Shown piece by piece: positions 35,223 through 44,009 of a stretch of DNA of 64,000 bases. Made by a program: the position numbers and the translations under genes. The notes under the pieces were generated by a model that ran no database searches, was not told where the DNA came from, and worked only from the letters and a program-made list of their open reading frames with translations. The stretch is taken from positions 1 through 64,000 of the forward strand of contig NZ_CP032550.1 of NCBI RefSeq assembly GCF_009735645.1, read 5' to 3'. The stretch comes from Microbacterium oryzae. GTDB taxonomy: Bacteria; Actinomycetota; Actinomycetes; Actinomycetales; Microbacteriaceae. Numbering within the stretch: position 1 is the first letter of the stretch; each line of letters starts with the position of its first letter.

Positions 35223-36662
35223 ATGGTCTTTGATTTCGAGCGGACACAGCGCATCGCGATTCTGGGAGGCGGCCCGGGCGGCTACGAGGCGGCGCTCGCC
35301 GGAGCTCAGCTGGGCGCCGACGTCACCCTCGTCGAGCACACCGGCGTGGGCGGATCTGCGGTCCTCACCGACGTCGTGCCCTCCAAGACGCTGATCGCGA
35401 CGGCCGACGCCGCGCAGGCGATCGCCGACGCGGGCGAGCTGGGCGTGCAGTTCTACGCGAAGGGCGACCACGACAAGCCGTTGAAGCCGGAGGTCGCCAT
35501 CAACCTCCTCGCCATCAACAAGCGGCTCCTCGCGCTCGCCGGTCAGCAGTCCGAGGACATGCGCACGCAGCTCCTCGAGGCGGGCGTGAAGATCATCTCC
35601 GGGCACGGCCGGCTCGAGGGCGACGAGGCGATCGTCGTGTCGACGGGCCCCGCAGGCACCGACTTCGACCGCATCGAGGCCGACACGATCATCGTGTCGG
35701 TGGGCGCGTCGCCGCGAGAGCTGCCCTCCGCCAAGCCCGACGGCAAGCGCATCCTCACGTGGAAGCACCTGTACGACCTCCCCGCGGTGCCCGAGCACCT
35801 CATCGTCGTCGGCTCCGGCGTCACCGGCGCGGAGTTCGCCTCGGCGTACATGAACCTGGGCTCGAAGGTCACGCTGGTCTCCAGCCGCGACCAGGTCCTG
35901 CCCGGCGAGGACCAGGACGCGGCGAAGGTGCTCGAGAAGGTGTTCACGCGCGGCGGCATGGAGCTGCTGGCGAAGTCGCGCGCGGAATCGGTGGAGAACA
36001 CCGGCGACGGCGTGCGGGTCACGCTGTCGGACGGCCGCGTCGTGGAGGGGAGCCACTGCCTCATGGCGGTCGGGGCCATCCCGAACACCGCGGACATCGG
36101 CCTCGAGGAGGCGGGCGTGCAGGTCACGCCGTCCGGCAACATCCGCATCAACAAGGTCGGCCGCACGTCGGTGCCGAACGTCTACGCCGTCGGCGACTGC
36201 ACGACGATGATGCCGCTGGCGTCGGTCGCGTCGATGCTCGGGCGCACGGCCGTCTTCCACGCCATGGGAGACGTGGCCATCCCGTTCGACACGCACAAGA
36301 TCGCGGCGAACATCTTCACGAGCCCCGAGATCGCCACGGTCGGATGGACGCAGCCGGCTGTCGAGGAGGGCACGGTCAGCGCGGAGGTGCACAAGCTGCC
36401 GCTGAGCTCCAACGCCCGCGCCAAGATGATGGGCGTGAAGGACGGCTTCGTGAAGCTCTACGCGCGCGAGGGGTCCGGCACCATCGTCGGCGGCGTCATC
36501 GTGGCGCCTCGCGCGTCGGAGCTCATCTACCCGATCTCGATCGCGGTGGAGCGGCGCCTCACGGTGGACCAGGTGGCACGCGTGTTCGCGGCGTACCCGT
36601 CGCTCGCGGGGTCGATCACCGACGCCGCCCGCGCGCTGCACCACGTCGACCGCCGGAGCTGA
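35223..36662 (+). CDS. lpdA: LpdA-like NAD(P)H-quinone dehydrogenase, no redox disulfide
   Basis: A 479-residue flavoprotein of the dihydrolipoamide-dehydrogenase fold. The FAD motif is LGGGPGGYEAA and the NAD motif VVGSGVTGAEFAS; NVYAVGDCT closes the FAD site. The GGxCxNxGCxPSK box reads GGSAVLTDVVPSK, so both redox cysteines are gone, and the terminal His-Pro of the active base is YPS. It therefore cannot be a lipoamide dehydrogenase and matches the quinone-reducing LpdA class (M. tuberculosis Rv3303c), which also lies near deoD/pmmB. Confidence 0.88.
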   Translation: MVFDFERTQRIAILGGGPGGYEAALAGAQLGADVTLVEHTGVGGSAVLTDVVPSKTLIATADAAQAIADAGELGVQFYAKGDHDKPLKPEVAINLLAINKRLLALAGQQSEDMRTQLLEAGVKIISGHGRLEGDEAIVVSTGPAGTDFDRIEADTIIVSVGASPRELPSAKPDGKRILTWKHLYDLPAVPEHLIVVGSGVTGAEFASAYMNLGSKVTLVSSRDQVLPGEDQDAAKVLEKVFTRGGMELLAKSRAESVENTGDGVRVTLSDGRVVEGSHCLMAVGAIPNTADIGLEEAGVQVTPSGNIRINKVGRTSVPNVYAVGDCTTMMPLASVASMLGRTAVFHAMGDVAIPFDTHKIAANIFTSPEIATVGWTQPAVEEGTVSAEVHKLPLSSNARAKMMGVKDGFVKLYAREGSGTIVGGVIVAPRASELIYPISIAVERRLTVDQVARVFAAYPSLAGSITDAARALHHVDRRS

Positions 36663-36676
36663 CCCCGCCGGATACG

Positions 36677-36735
36677 GCATGTCCCACTTGTGCACGCCAT
36701 CCGCATCGGATGGCGTGCACAAGTGGGACATGCCC
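36677..36735. repeat. Long palindromic repeat, copy 3 (perfect 28-bp arms)
   Basis: GGCATGTCCCACTTGTGCAC plus GCCATCCG at 36677-36704, loop CAT, then the exact complement at 36708-36735. Outer 20 bp identical to copy 2. It lies between convergent lpdA and accA genes. Confidence 0.92.
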
Positions 36736-36748
36736 GTGCGGGCTGGAG

Positions 36749-38518
36749 TCAGGCGATGACGAGCAGCTGGTGACCGGCGCCGACCGTGGTGCCGGGGGCG
36801 GCGTCGATCGAGCCGATGGTGCCGTCCTTATGGGCGTGCAGCGGCTGCTCCATCTTCATCGCCTCGAGGACGACGACGAGGTCGCCCTTGACGACCTGCT
36901 GGCCCTCCTCGACGGCGACCTTCACGACGGTGGCCTGCATCGGCGACTTCAGCGCGTCGCCGGAGGCACCCGCGGTGGCCGCGCCGCCCGAGTGGCTGCG
37001 ACGCGATGACGGCGCGGCGGCCGGACGGCCCACGGCGGTCGGGGTCGTGACCACGCGGTCGGGCAGGCTCACCTCGAGGCGCTTGCCGTTCACCTCGACG
37101 ACGACCGAATGGCGGCCCTCCGCCGCGCGCGGCGACTCCAGCTCGCCATCCCAGGCCGGGATGTCGTTGACGAACTCGGTCTCGATCCAGCGCGTGTAGA
37201 CGCCGAACTCGCCGCTCTCGGCGGTGAACGCGGGGTCGCGGACGACCTTGCGGTGGAACGGCAGCACGGTGGGCATGCCGGCGACCTCGAACTCGTCGAG
37301 CGCGCGGCGGGAGCGCTCGAGCGCCTCCTCGCGGGTGCGGCCGGTGACGATGATCTTCGCCAGCAGCGAGTCGAACGCGCCGGAGACCTCGTCGCCCGCG
37401 GTGACGCCGGAGTCGAGGCGGATGCCCGGGCCGCCGAACGTCTTGAAGACGTGGATGGGGCCGGGCTGGGGGAGGAAGCCGCGCCCCGGGTCCTCGCCGT
37501 TGATGCGGAACTCGAAGGAGTGGCCCTGCGGCGCCGGGTCGTCGTAGTCGAGGGTGCCGCCCGCGGCGATGCGGAACTGCTCGCGCACGAGGTCGATGCC
37601 GGTGACCTCCTCGGAGACCGGGTGCTCCACCTGCAGACGCGTGTTCACCTCGAGGAACGAGATCGTGCCATCCGCCCCCACGAGGAACTCGCAGGTGCCG
37701 GCGCCGGTGTAGCCGACCTCGCGCAGGATGGCCTTGGACGCGGAGTAGAGGATGGCGTTCTGCTCGTCCGTGAGGAAGGGCGCGGGTGCCTCCTCGACGA
37801 GCTTCTGGTGGCGGCGCTGCAGCGAGCAGTCGCGCGTGGAGACCACGACGACGTTGCCGGCGGCGTCGGCCAGGCACTGGGTCTCGACGTGGCGCGGCTT
37901 GTCGAGGTACTTCTCGACGAAGCACTCGCCGCGGCCGAAGGCGGCGATCGCCTCGCGGGTCGCCGACTCGAACATCTCGGGGACCTCGTCGAGCGTGCGC
38001 GCGACCTTCAGCCCGCGCCCGCCGCCGCCGTATGCGGCCTTGATCGCGATGGGGAGGCCGGCCTGCTCGGCGAACGCGACGACCTCCTCGGCCGTCTCGA
38101 CGGGACCGGGGGTGCCGGGCGCGAGCGGCGCGCCGACCTTCTCCGCCACGTGGCGCGCGGTGACCTTGTCGCCCAGGGCCTCGATGGCCTCGGGGGAGGG
38201 GCCGATCCAGATGAGCCCCGCGGCCTGCACGGCGCGCGCGAACTCGGCGTTCTCGGCGAGGAAGCCGTAGCCGGGGTGCACGGCGTCGGCGCCGGAGCGC
38301 CGGGCGACGGAGAGGATCTTGTCGATCTGCAGGTAGGTCTCGGCGCTCGTGGAGCCCTCGAGCGCGTACGCCTCATCGGCGAGGCGCGCGTGCAGGGCGT
38401 CGCGATCCTGATCGGCGTAGACGGCGACGGAGGAGATCCCCGAGTCGCGCGCCGCGCGGACGATGCGGACGGCGATCTCGCCGCGGTTCGCGATGAGCAC
38501 CTTGGCGATTTCAGACAT
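36749..38518 (-). CDS. accA: Acyl-CoA carboxylase alpha subunit (biotin carboxylase + BCCP)
   Basis: Carboxylates its own biotin, then hands CO2 to a carboxyltransferase. The 589 residues have an ATP-grasp carboxylase domain ([41 protein letters not shown]). A C-terminal biotin carrier domain carries biotinyl-Lys in [10 protein letters not shown]. An Ala/Ser-rich linker separates them. Counterpart of mycobacterial AccA3. ATG 38518 has TACGCT 7 nt upstream. Works with AccD (44235), AccE (44006) and biotin ligase (47802). Confidence 0.95.
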   Translation of the reverse strand: MSEIAKVLIANRGEIAVRIVRAARDSGISSVAVYADQDRDALHARLADEAYALEGSTSAETYLQIDKILSVARRSGADAVHPGYGFLAENAEFARAVQAAGLIWIGPSPEAIEALGDKVTARHVAEKVGAPLAPGTPGPVETAEEVVAFAEQAGLPIAIKAAYGGGGRGLKVARTLDEVPEMFESATREAIAAFGRGECFVEKYLDKPRHVETQCLADAAGNVVVVSTRDCSLQRRHQKLVEEAPAPFLTDEQNAILYSASKAILREVGYTGAGTCEFLVGADGTISFLEVNTRLQVEHPVSEEVTGIDLVREQFRIAAGGTLDYDDPAPQGHSFEFRINGEDPGRGFLPQPGPIHVFKTFGGPGIRLDSGVTAGDEVSGAFDSLLAKIIVTGRTREEALERSRRALDEFEVAGMPTVLPFHRKVVRDPAFTAESGEFGVYTRWIETEFVNDIPAWDGELESPRAAEGRHSVVVEVNGKRLEVSLPDRVVTTPTAVGRPAAAPSSRRSHSGGAATAGASGDALKSPMQATVVKVAVEEGQQVVKGDLVVVLEAMKMEQPLHAHKDGTIGSIDAAPGTTVGAGHQLLVIA

Positions 38519-38525
38519 GCGTCCC

Positions 38526-38531
38526 AGCGTA
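38526..38531 (-). promoter_or_regulatory. -10 hexamer TACGCT of accA
   Basis: TACGCT lies 7 nt upstream of ATG 38518; predicted leaderless. Confidence 0.5.
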
Positions 38532-38561
38532 GTCACGCCGGGGTGCTCCCTTTTGCGTGAC
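38532..38561 (-). promoter_or_regulatory. Inverted repeat in accA promoter
   Basis: GTCACGC (38532-38538) and GCGTGAC (38555-38561) form perfect 7-bp arms, 16 bp apart, abutting the -10 hexamer and covering the -35 position. It is well placed to be an operator; the regulator is unknown. Confidence 0.35.
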
Positions 38562-38596
38562 CCTCACAAAGTGCGGGCGGATTGCTGAGCGAATTC

Positions 38597-39250
38597 CTAC
38601 GGGATGCGGTTCCACAGGTCGGTCCACTCGACCCCCAGCTCGCGCGCGAGGCGGCGGATGGTCGACAGCGACATCCCGACGACGGTGGAGGGGTCGCCCT
38701 CCACGCGCTCGATGAACGGCGCGCCCAGGCTGTCGACGGTGAAGGCGCCCGCGACGAGGAGCGGCTCGCCGGTGCCGACATACGCCGCGATCTCCGCGTC
38801 GGTGACGTCGGCGGCGAACGACACCGACGCCCGCGCGACGGCGTGCGCCTCGGGGCGGTCCCCCGCCCCCGCGCGCACCCGGATCACCGCATGGCCGGAG
38901 TGCAGCACGCCGGTGCGTCCGCGCATCGCCTGCCAGCGCGCGGTCGCCGCCTCGGGCGTGTACGGCTTGCCGAGGATCTCGCCGTCCAGCTCGAACATCG
39001 AGTCCCCGCCGACGACGATCCCGTCGAAGTCGGGGAGGACCTCGAGGACGCGGCCCGCGACATCCGCCGCCTTGCGCCGCGCGAGGACGAGGACGTGCTC
39101 GTCGGCCGGGAGGGTGCGACCCTCCTGCCGCTCGATGTCGGCGATCACGGCCTCCTCGTCCACCTCGGGGGCGAGGGGGAGCGGCTCGATGCCGGCCTGG
39201 TTCAGGAGCGCCAGGCGCGCGGGCGACGTGGAGGCGAGACAGACCTGCAT
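38597..39250 (-). CDS. maf: Maf-family nucleotide pyrophosphatase
   Basis: Probable house-cleaning hydrolase of modified or excess nucleoside triphosphates, 217 residues. Motifs: LASTSPARLALLNQAG near the N-terminus, VDEEAV, LARRKAADVAG, GGDSMFELDGEILGKP and VEGDPSTVVGMSLS near the C-terminus. Start ATG 39250 has TACCGT 6 nt upstream. In mycobacteria maf also lies between accA3 and accE5. Confidence 0.9.
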   Translation of the reverse strand: MQVCLASTSPARLALLNQAGIEPLPLAPEVDEEAVIADIERQEGRTLPADEHVLVLARRKAADVAGRVLEVLPDFDGIVVGGDSMFELDGEILGKPYTPEAATARWQAMRGRTGVLHSGHAVIRVRAGAGDRPEAHAVARASVSFAADVTDAEIAAYVGTGEPLLVAGAFTVDSLGAPFIERVEGDPSTVVGMSLSTIRRLARELGVEWTDLWNRIP

Positions 39251-39256
39251 GCCCCC

Positions 39257-39262
39257 ACGGTA
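39257..39262 (-). promoter_or_regulatory. -10 hexamer TACCGT of maf
   Basis: TACCGT is 6 nt upstream of ATG 39250; divergent from the methyltransferase promoter 24 bp away. Confidence 0.45.
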
Positions 39263-39297
39263 GGCGATCGGCCAGCCGGCGATGCGACGATGTGGGG

Positions 39298-40542
39298 ATG
39301 CAGAGCGGAGACGTCGTCGATCTCGAGGTCACGGACATCGCGCACGGGGGCGTCTTCGTCGCCCGGCACGAGGGTCGGGTGGTGTTCGTGCCGGATGCGA
39401 TCCCCGGCGAGCGGGTGCGCGCCCGGGTCGCCGAGGTGAAGAAGAGCTTCGCCCGCGCGGAGGCGCTCGAGGTGCTGGACGCGTCTCCCCATCGGCGCCC
39501 GCACATCTGGGCCGAGGCCGACATCGCCCGCGACCCCGCCGAGCGCGTCGGCGGCGCCGACCTCGGGCACATCGAGCTCGCGCACCAGCGCGTCCTCAAA
39601 GAGAAGGTGCTGCGCGACGCGTTCGCGCGGTTCGCGGGCGGCGAGGTCGAGGTGCCCGTCGCTGCGGCCGAAGACGAGACGGCGGATGGCACGCGCTGGC
39701 GCACGCGCATCGGCCTCCACATCGACGGGGAGGGCCGGATCGGCCCCTACGCCTCCCGCAGCCATCGCGTCATCGAGGTGGCCGGCCATCCGCTCGCGAC
39801 CGCGGCGATCGAGAGCGCCGCGCTCGCGCTGCACCGCGAGAAGCCGGGCCGCGTCGATCTCGCGCAGTCGGCGGACGGCGCGGTGCACGTCGTGCGCCGA
39901 CCGGATCGCCGGCGGGGAGCGAAGGCGCCGGCCGTGGCGCCGCAGGTCGTCGTCGAGCGCGTCGGCGAGCGCGCGTTCCAGGTGGATGCCGGCGGCTTCT
40001 GGCAGGTGCACCGGAGCGCGGCCGGCGTGCTGCACGGCGCGGTGATGCGCGCGCTCGGCGCGGGGCTCGACGCCGACGCCCGGCACCTGGACCTCTACGG
40101 CGGCGTGGGACTCCTCGCCGACGCGATCGGCCAGGCCGCGGGCGAGGACGTGCGGCTCACGTCGGTCGAGTCGGCGCCTCGGGCGACCGCGCACGCCCGC
40201 GCGAACCTCGAGCGCTATCCTCGCGCTGAGGCGGTCACCGGTCGCGTCGAGCGGTGGCTCGGCGCGCTCGCCGCGGACGCGGACGCCGACGACCGAGAGG
40301 CCCTGCGGCGCGGCGTCACCCTGCTCGACCCGCCGCGCGCGGGAGCGGGCGCGCAGGTCGTCGACGCGATCGCCGAGATCGCGCCGTCCGCGGTCGTGTA
40401 TGTGGCGTGCGACCCTGTCGCGCTCGCGCGCGACGTCGGGCTGTTCAGCGCGCACGGGTACACGGCCGAGAGCGTGACGGGGTTCGACCTCTTCCCCAAC
40501 TCGCATCACGTGGAGGCGCTGGCGGTGCTGCGTCGGGCGTGA
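39298..40542 (+). CDS. TRAM-domain RNA (uracil-5-)methyltransferase family protein
   Basis: S-adenosylmethionine-dependent RNA methyltransferase of the TrmA/RlmC/RlmD family, 414 residues. An N-terminal TRAM domain (VVDLEVTDIAHGGVFVARHE) is followed by a methylase domain with LYGGVGLLADAI (cofactor loop), LLDPPRAGAG and the catalytic Cys371 in YVACDPVALARD. The N-terminal Fe-S cysteines of RlmD are absent. GACGAT six bases before ATG 39298 supports this start over GTG 39292. The exact uridine target cannot be told. Confidence 0.85.
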   Translation: MQSGDVVDLEVTDIAHGGVFVARHEGRVVFVPDAIPGERVRARVAEVKKSFARAEALEVLDASPHRRPHIWAEADIARDPAERVGGADLGHIELAHQRVLKEKVLRDAFARFAGGEVEVPVAAAEDETADGTRWRTRIGLHIDGEGRIGPYASRSHRVIEVAGHPLATAAIESAALALHREKPGRVDLAQSADGAVHVVRRPDRRRGAKAPAVAPQVVVERVGERAFQVDAGGFWQVHRSAAGVLHGAVMRALGAGLDADARHLDLYGGVGLLADAIGQAAGEDVRLTSVESAPRATAHARANLERYPRAEAVTGRVERWLGALAADADADDREALRRGVTLLDPPRAGAGAQVVDAIAEIAPSAVVYVACDPVALARDVGLFSAHGYTAESVTGFDLFPNSHHVEALAVLRRA

Positions 40543-40560
40543 GATGACGCGCCCGACGGC

Positions 40561-40566
40561 TAGGCT
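40561..40566 (+). promoter_or_regulatory. -10 hexamer TAGGCT of response regulator operon
   Basis: TAGGCT ends 6 nt before ATG 40573. Confidence 0.55.
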
Positions 40567-40572
40567 TCTGGC

Positions 40573-41220
40573 ATGACACGCGTGGCCCTCATCGATGATC
40601 ACGAGTCGGTTCGGCTCGGCCTCGAGGCGGCGCTGCGGCGCGACGGACACGACGTCGTCTACAGCGGCGTGTCCGTGTCCGCCCACCTCGCCTGGCGTCA
40701 GGAGACCGCCGCGGCGCCCGCCGACGTCGTGCTGCTCGACCTCACCCTCGGCGACGGCGCGACCATCACCGAGAACGTCGTGCGGCTGGCGGGGGAGTCC
40801 GCCGTGATCATCCACTCCGTCGCCGACCGCCCAGCCGCCGTGCGCGAGGCGCTCGCCGCAGGCGCCGCGGGCGTGGTGAGCAAGTCCTCGCCGCTCGAGG
40901 ACGTGCTCGCGGCGGTCCGCACCACCGCGGGCGGCGAGCCGCTGAACAACGTCGAGTGGGCGAGCGCCGTCGCGAGCGACCGCGAGTTCGCCGACGCGCA
41001 GCTGGCCGCGAGGGAGCGCGAGGTGCTGCGCCTCTACGCCGCCGGCCTCCCGCTCAAGGCGGTCGCCGACCGCCTCGGGATCGCCTACTCCACGGCGAAG
41101 GAGAACATCACGCGCATCCGCGTGAAGTACACGGATGTCGGTCGCCCGGCGCCGACGAAGGTGGATCTCCTCCGCCGCGCCATCGAAGACGGCATCGTCG
41201 ACGCTCCGGCGGAGAGCTGA
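40573..41220 (+). CDS. NarL/LuxR-family response regulator
   Basis: A 215-residue DNA-binding response regulator. Receiver: acidic pair in ALIDDHE, phospho-Asp D56 in VVLLDLTLGD, Lys105 in VVSKSS. Output: LuxR-type HTH about 147-200 (AREREVLRLYAAGLPLKAVA, then YSTAKENITRIRVKY). Overlaps the histidine kinase start by one base (TGATG), so the kinase is its cognate partner. Confidence 0.92.
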   Translation: MTRVALIDDHESVRLGLEAALRRDGHDVVYSGVSVSAHLAWRQETAAAPADVVLLDLTLGDGATITENVVRLAGESAVIIHSVADRPAAVREALAAGAAGVVSKSSPLEDVLAAVRTTAGGEPLNNVEWASAVASDREFADAQLAAREREVLRLYAAGLPLKAVADRLGIAYSTAKENITRIRVKYTDVGRPAPTKVDLLRRAIEDGIVDAPAES

Positions 41221-42497
41221 TGGCCGCCCCGCACGTCCCCACCGGCGAGGAGGCGATCGCGCAGGCCTGGAACCAGGTCCTGCCGCGCCGCGCTGCGGCC
41301 GTCGCGCTCGAGCGCGGATTCACGACCGCGCGCATCGAGCGCGTGCTGCAGGTCGCGCTCGCGCTGGCCTCCACGCTCCTCGGCGCGCAGGCCGTCGGCG
41401 CAGCGCTGGCCTCGGACCTCGGACCGCCGCTGCGGACCGCGCTCGTCGGGATGGTCTTCGCCTCGCTCGCGGCGATGATCGTGGCGTGCCTCGTCGGGCG
41501 CTGGGCGCGCAGCGCGTCGGCGGTGTTCGCCTTCCTGCTGCCGCTCGCGCTCGCGGTGCTCGGCGCGCTCCCGGCGCCGAGCTACGAACCCGACGGCGGT
41601 CCGTGGATCTTCTTCCTCCTCAGCGTCGCCCCGGCCGCCGCCGCGATCACCTTCCCCACCGCCTGGCAGTTCCTCTGGGTCGTCGTCGTCCCCGTGCTGT
41701 ACGCCTATATCCGGCTCTCCCGCGGCGCGTTCGCGCCGGAGTCCTGGATCGCGGCGACCTACGACCTGTCGCTGGCGCTCATCATCGGCACCACCATCGT
41801 GGCGCTCGTGTGGATGTTCCGCAGCCTCGCCTCGGGCGTCGACGCCGCCCGTTCCGCCGCGATCGCCGAGTACTCGCGGGCCGCCTCCGCCGACGCCGCG
41901 GAGCAGGAGCGGGTCGAGGTCGCCGCGCTCATGCACGACAGCGTCCTCGCCGCCCTCATCGCGGCGGGCCGCGCCCGCTCCGCGCGCGAGCACCACCTGG
42001 CCGTGTCCATGGCGCGCGAAGCGCTCACGCGGCTCGCGAACGCCGAATCGGACGAGCCGGAGGGCAGCGACGCTCCCGTCACGTCCTCGTGGATCCGCTC
42101 GGAGCTGCAGGCGCAGGCGCGCGCCCTCGGCCTCGACCTCGTCGTCGAGGAGAGCCAGCCGCCGATGTCGGGCATCCCGGGCCGCGTCGCGCGCGCCCTC
42201 GTGCTCGCCGCGACCCAGGCCATCGCCAACGCGATCCAGCACGCCGACGGGCGCGGGCTCGCCGTCCGGCTCTCCGCGCGCAGCGGCCGGGTGCAGATCG
42301 TCGTCGTCGACGCGGGCACCGGCCTCGACCTCGCGGCGATCCCCGCCGACCGGCTCGGCATCCGCGCGTCGATCTTCGCGCGCGTGACGGCGGTCGGCGG
42401 TCGAGCGGAGATCGATTCGGATGGCGGAGGCACCGTCGTGACGATCGCATGGCCGTCCAAGGACGCCCCGCAGAGCATGCAGGGGGTGACGCCGTGA
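41220..42497 (+). CDS. Membrane histidine kinase, NarX/DesK type
   Basis: A 425-residue sensor. About six membrane helices occupy residues 40-205 with short loops, so no large external sensor domain. The dimerisation helix has the phosphoacceptor H239 in AALMHDSVLAALIAAG; the ATPase domain follows with NAIQHADGRG (N box), VVDAGTGLDL and GLGI-like DRLGIRASI, then GGTVVTIAWP. Signal unknown. Overlaps the third gene by four bases (GTGA). Confidence 0.88.
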   Translation: MAAPHVPTGEEAIAQAWNQVLPRRAAAVALERGFTTARIERVLQVALALASTLLGAQAVGAALASDLGPPLRTALVGMVFASLAAMIVACLVGRWARSASAVFAFLLPLALAVLGALPAPSYEPDGGPWIFFLLSVAPAAAAITFPTAWQFLWVVVVPVLYAYIRLSRGAFAPESWIAATYDLSLALIIGTTIVALVWMFRSLASGVDAARSAAIAEYSRAASADAAEQERVEVAALMHDSVLAALIAAGRARSAREHHLAVSMAREALTRLANAESDEPEGSDAPVTSSWIRSELQAQARALGLDLVVEESQPPMSGIPGRVARALVLAATQAIANAIQHADGRGLAVRLSARSGRVQIVVVDAGTGLDLAAIPADRLGIRASIFARVTAVGGRAEIDSDGGGTVVTIAWPSKDAPQSMQGVTP

Positions 42498-43498
42498 AGG
42501 TCCGCCAGGTCCTGACGAGCCTCGCTGCCGCGCTGTCGGGCTATCTCGCCGCGCGCGGCATCTTCCCCACGCAGGTCGTCGACCACCCCGGCTTCCTGGT
42601 CGCGGGTGTCACGCTGTACCTGCTGTCGACCCTGCTCGTCCTCGCCGTGCCGTCGGTGCGCCGTGAGGGCGCCCCCGCACGGCTGCCGAGATGGATCTCG
42701 GCCTGGGCGGTGCTCGTCTCGGCCGCGCTGCCCTGCATCGTCAGCGCGAGCTCCGAGCGGGGCGACTGGACCGCTCCGCACGTGACCTGGTACATCGGCG
42801 CGGTGGGAGCGCTCATGACGATCGTCATGGTTCGGCGCCGTCCGGTGTGGGCGTGGGCCGGCATCGTGGCGATGAGCGTCGCGAGCTCGGCGCTCATCGG
42901 TCTGGGCTCCGCACTGTCGTTCGGCCTCGTCGGCTCCGTGCTCTGGGTCGCCGTCGCACAGCTCATGCAGCTCTCGACGGACCGCGCGTACGCGGACACG
43001 GTCAAGCTCGCGAGCCTGCAGCAGGCGTCGGCGGCGTGGCAGTCCGCGCAGATGATGCGCCGCCGGGAGCGCCGCGAGCGCGTGCAGTACGCGCTCGAGG
43101 TGGCGGGCCCCGTGCTCACGCAGGTCATCGCCTCGGGTGGCGCGCTCGCCGACGAGGAGCGGAACGAGGCGTGGATCGCCGAGGGCACGCTGCGCGACGA
43201 GCTGCGGGCGCCGAAGCTCATGGACGACGAGGTGCGCGCGGCGATCGCGGGCCTCCGCCGGCGCGGCGCCACCGTCACCGTGCTCGATGAGGGCGGCGTG
43301 GACGACCTCGACGAAGCTCAGCTCGCCGCCGTCCGCGCCGAGCTCGCCGTGACCCTCGCCGCGACCGACGCGCCGCGCCTCATCATCCGTGCGGCGCCCC
43401 ATCCGGAGATCGCTGTGACCGTCGTCGGACGGGCCGGAGTGGAGCTCTCGGACGAGGATACGGTCGCGCTCTGGCACGAGATCCCTCGCCCGAGCTGA
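42494..43498 (+). CDS. Membrane partner protein of the two-component pair, kinase-like but lacking phospho-His
   Basis: A 334-residue protein with about five or six membrane helices (residues 5-165), a coiled basic helix (QMMRRRERRERVQYALEVAG) and a soluble C-terminal region. The layout mimics the kinase just upstream, but the DHp-like helix has no His-Asp/Glu pair and no clear N box or G box is present. It may be a degenerate kinase that modulates the real one. Function not known. Starts at GTG 42494, overlapping the kinase stop. Confidence 0.7.
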   Translation: MKVRQVLTSLAAALSGYLAARGIFPTQVVDHPGFLVAGVTLYLLSTLLVLAVPSVRREGAPARLPRWISAWAVLVSAALPCIVSASSERGDWTAPHVTWYIGAVGALMTIVMVRRRPVWAWAGIVAMSVASSALIGLGSALSFGLVGSVLWVAVAQLMQLSTDRAYADTVKLASLQQASAAWQSAQMMRRRERRERVQYALEVAGPVLTQVIASGGALADEERNEAWIAEGTLRDELRAPKLMDDEVRAAIAGLRRRGATVTVLDEGGVDDLDEAQLAAVRAELAVTLAATDAPRLIIRAAPHPEIAVTVVGRAGVELSDEDTVALWHEIPRPS

Positions 43499-44005
43499 GC
43501 CGCCCGGACGCCTCGTCCGTCGGACGGGGCGTTCCGGCGTGGTCGGCGGGCGTTCGATCGCGGGCCACCCCGTTCGATCGCGGGAGCCCGGAGACGGAAA
43601 GGGCCGGGGGTGATCATTCACCCCCGGCCGTGCGGACGGTTACCCGAAAACCGTCCGCGGGAGGGCCGACAGCCCATCCGCCTACCCTGGAGCAGATGGG
43701 GCGGCCAACGCAAAGCGTTTCCGTATTCAGTATGGAAAACCCGCAAGCGGATGTCTGTAGGTATTTCGGGGGACATCTTCCGGAATCTCGGCGCCCGCCA
43801 TCCCCGATCGAGCGGGATGGGCCTGCGCGTCGGTGGTGCGGAACTCGCGGATTGCGGGCTGAGAACGCGAGAACGGCACCACCGAGTGGATGGCCCCGCG
43901 CGTCGGTGGTGCCGAACTCGCGGAATGCGGGCTGAGAACGCGAGAACGGCACCACCGAGCGGATGGCCCCGCGCGTCGGTGGTGCGGAACTCGCGAAATG
44001 CGCGC
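43499..44005. other. 507-bp gene-free stretch
   Basis: No credible gene. It holds a terminator hairpin (43602-43629), a relatively A+T-rich part with a near-palindrome TTTCCGTATTCAGTATGGAAA-like site around 43718 and GATGTC/GACATC arms around 43760, then the 73-bp tandem repeats. Short open frames here are repeat translations. Confidence 0.6.
43602..43629 (+). terminator. Hairpin downstream of the two-component operon
   Basis: Perfect 12-bp stem (43602-43613 with 43618-43629), loop TCAT, about 100 bp after the last stop. Ends either the operon or transcripts from the accE side. Confidence 0.6.
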
Positions 44006-44009
44006 TCAG
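43807..44009. repeat. 73-bp tandem repeat, about 2.7 copies, running into accE
   Basis: Units starting GCGCGTCGGTGGTGC lie at 43824, 43897 and 43970, exactly 73 bp apart; the first is preceded by a partial unit and the third breaks off at the accE stop. Each full unit can fold: CGGTGGTGCCG pairs with CGGCACCACCG, and CTCGCG with CGCGAG inside. Units differ at a few positions only. Confidence 0.85.

Noticed and set aside
43630..43935. Small protein gene in the 43.6-43.9 kb gap
   Set aside because: The frame is mostly translation of the 73-bp repeats and a hairpin, with no ribosome site or family similarity.
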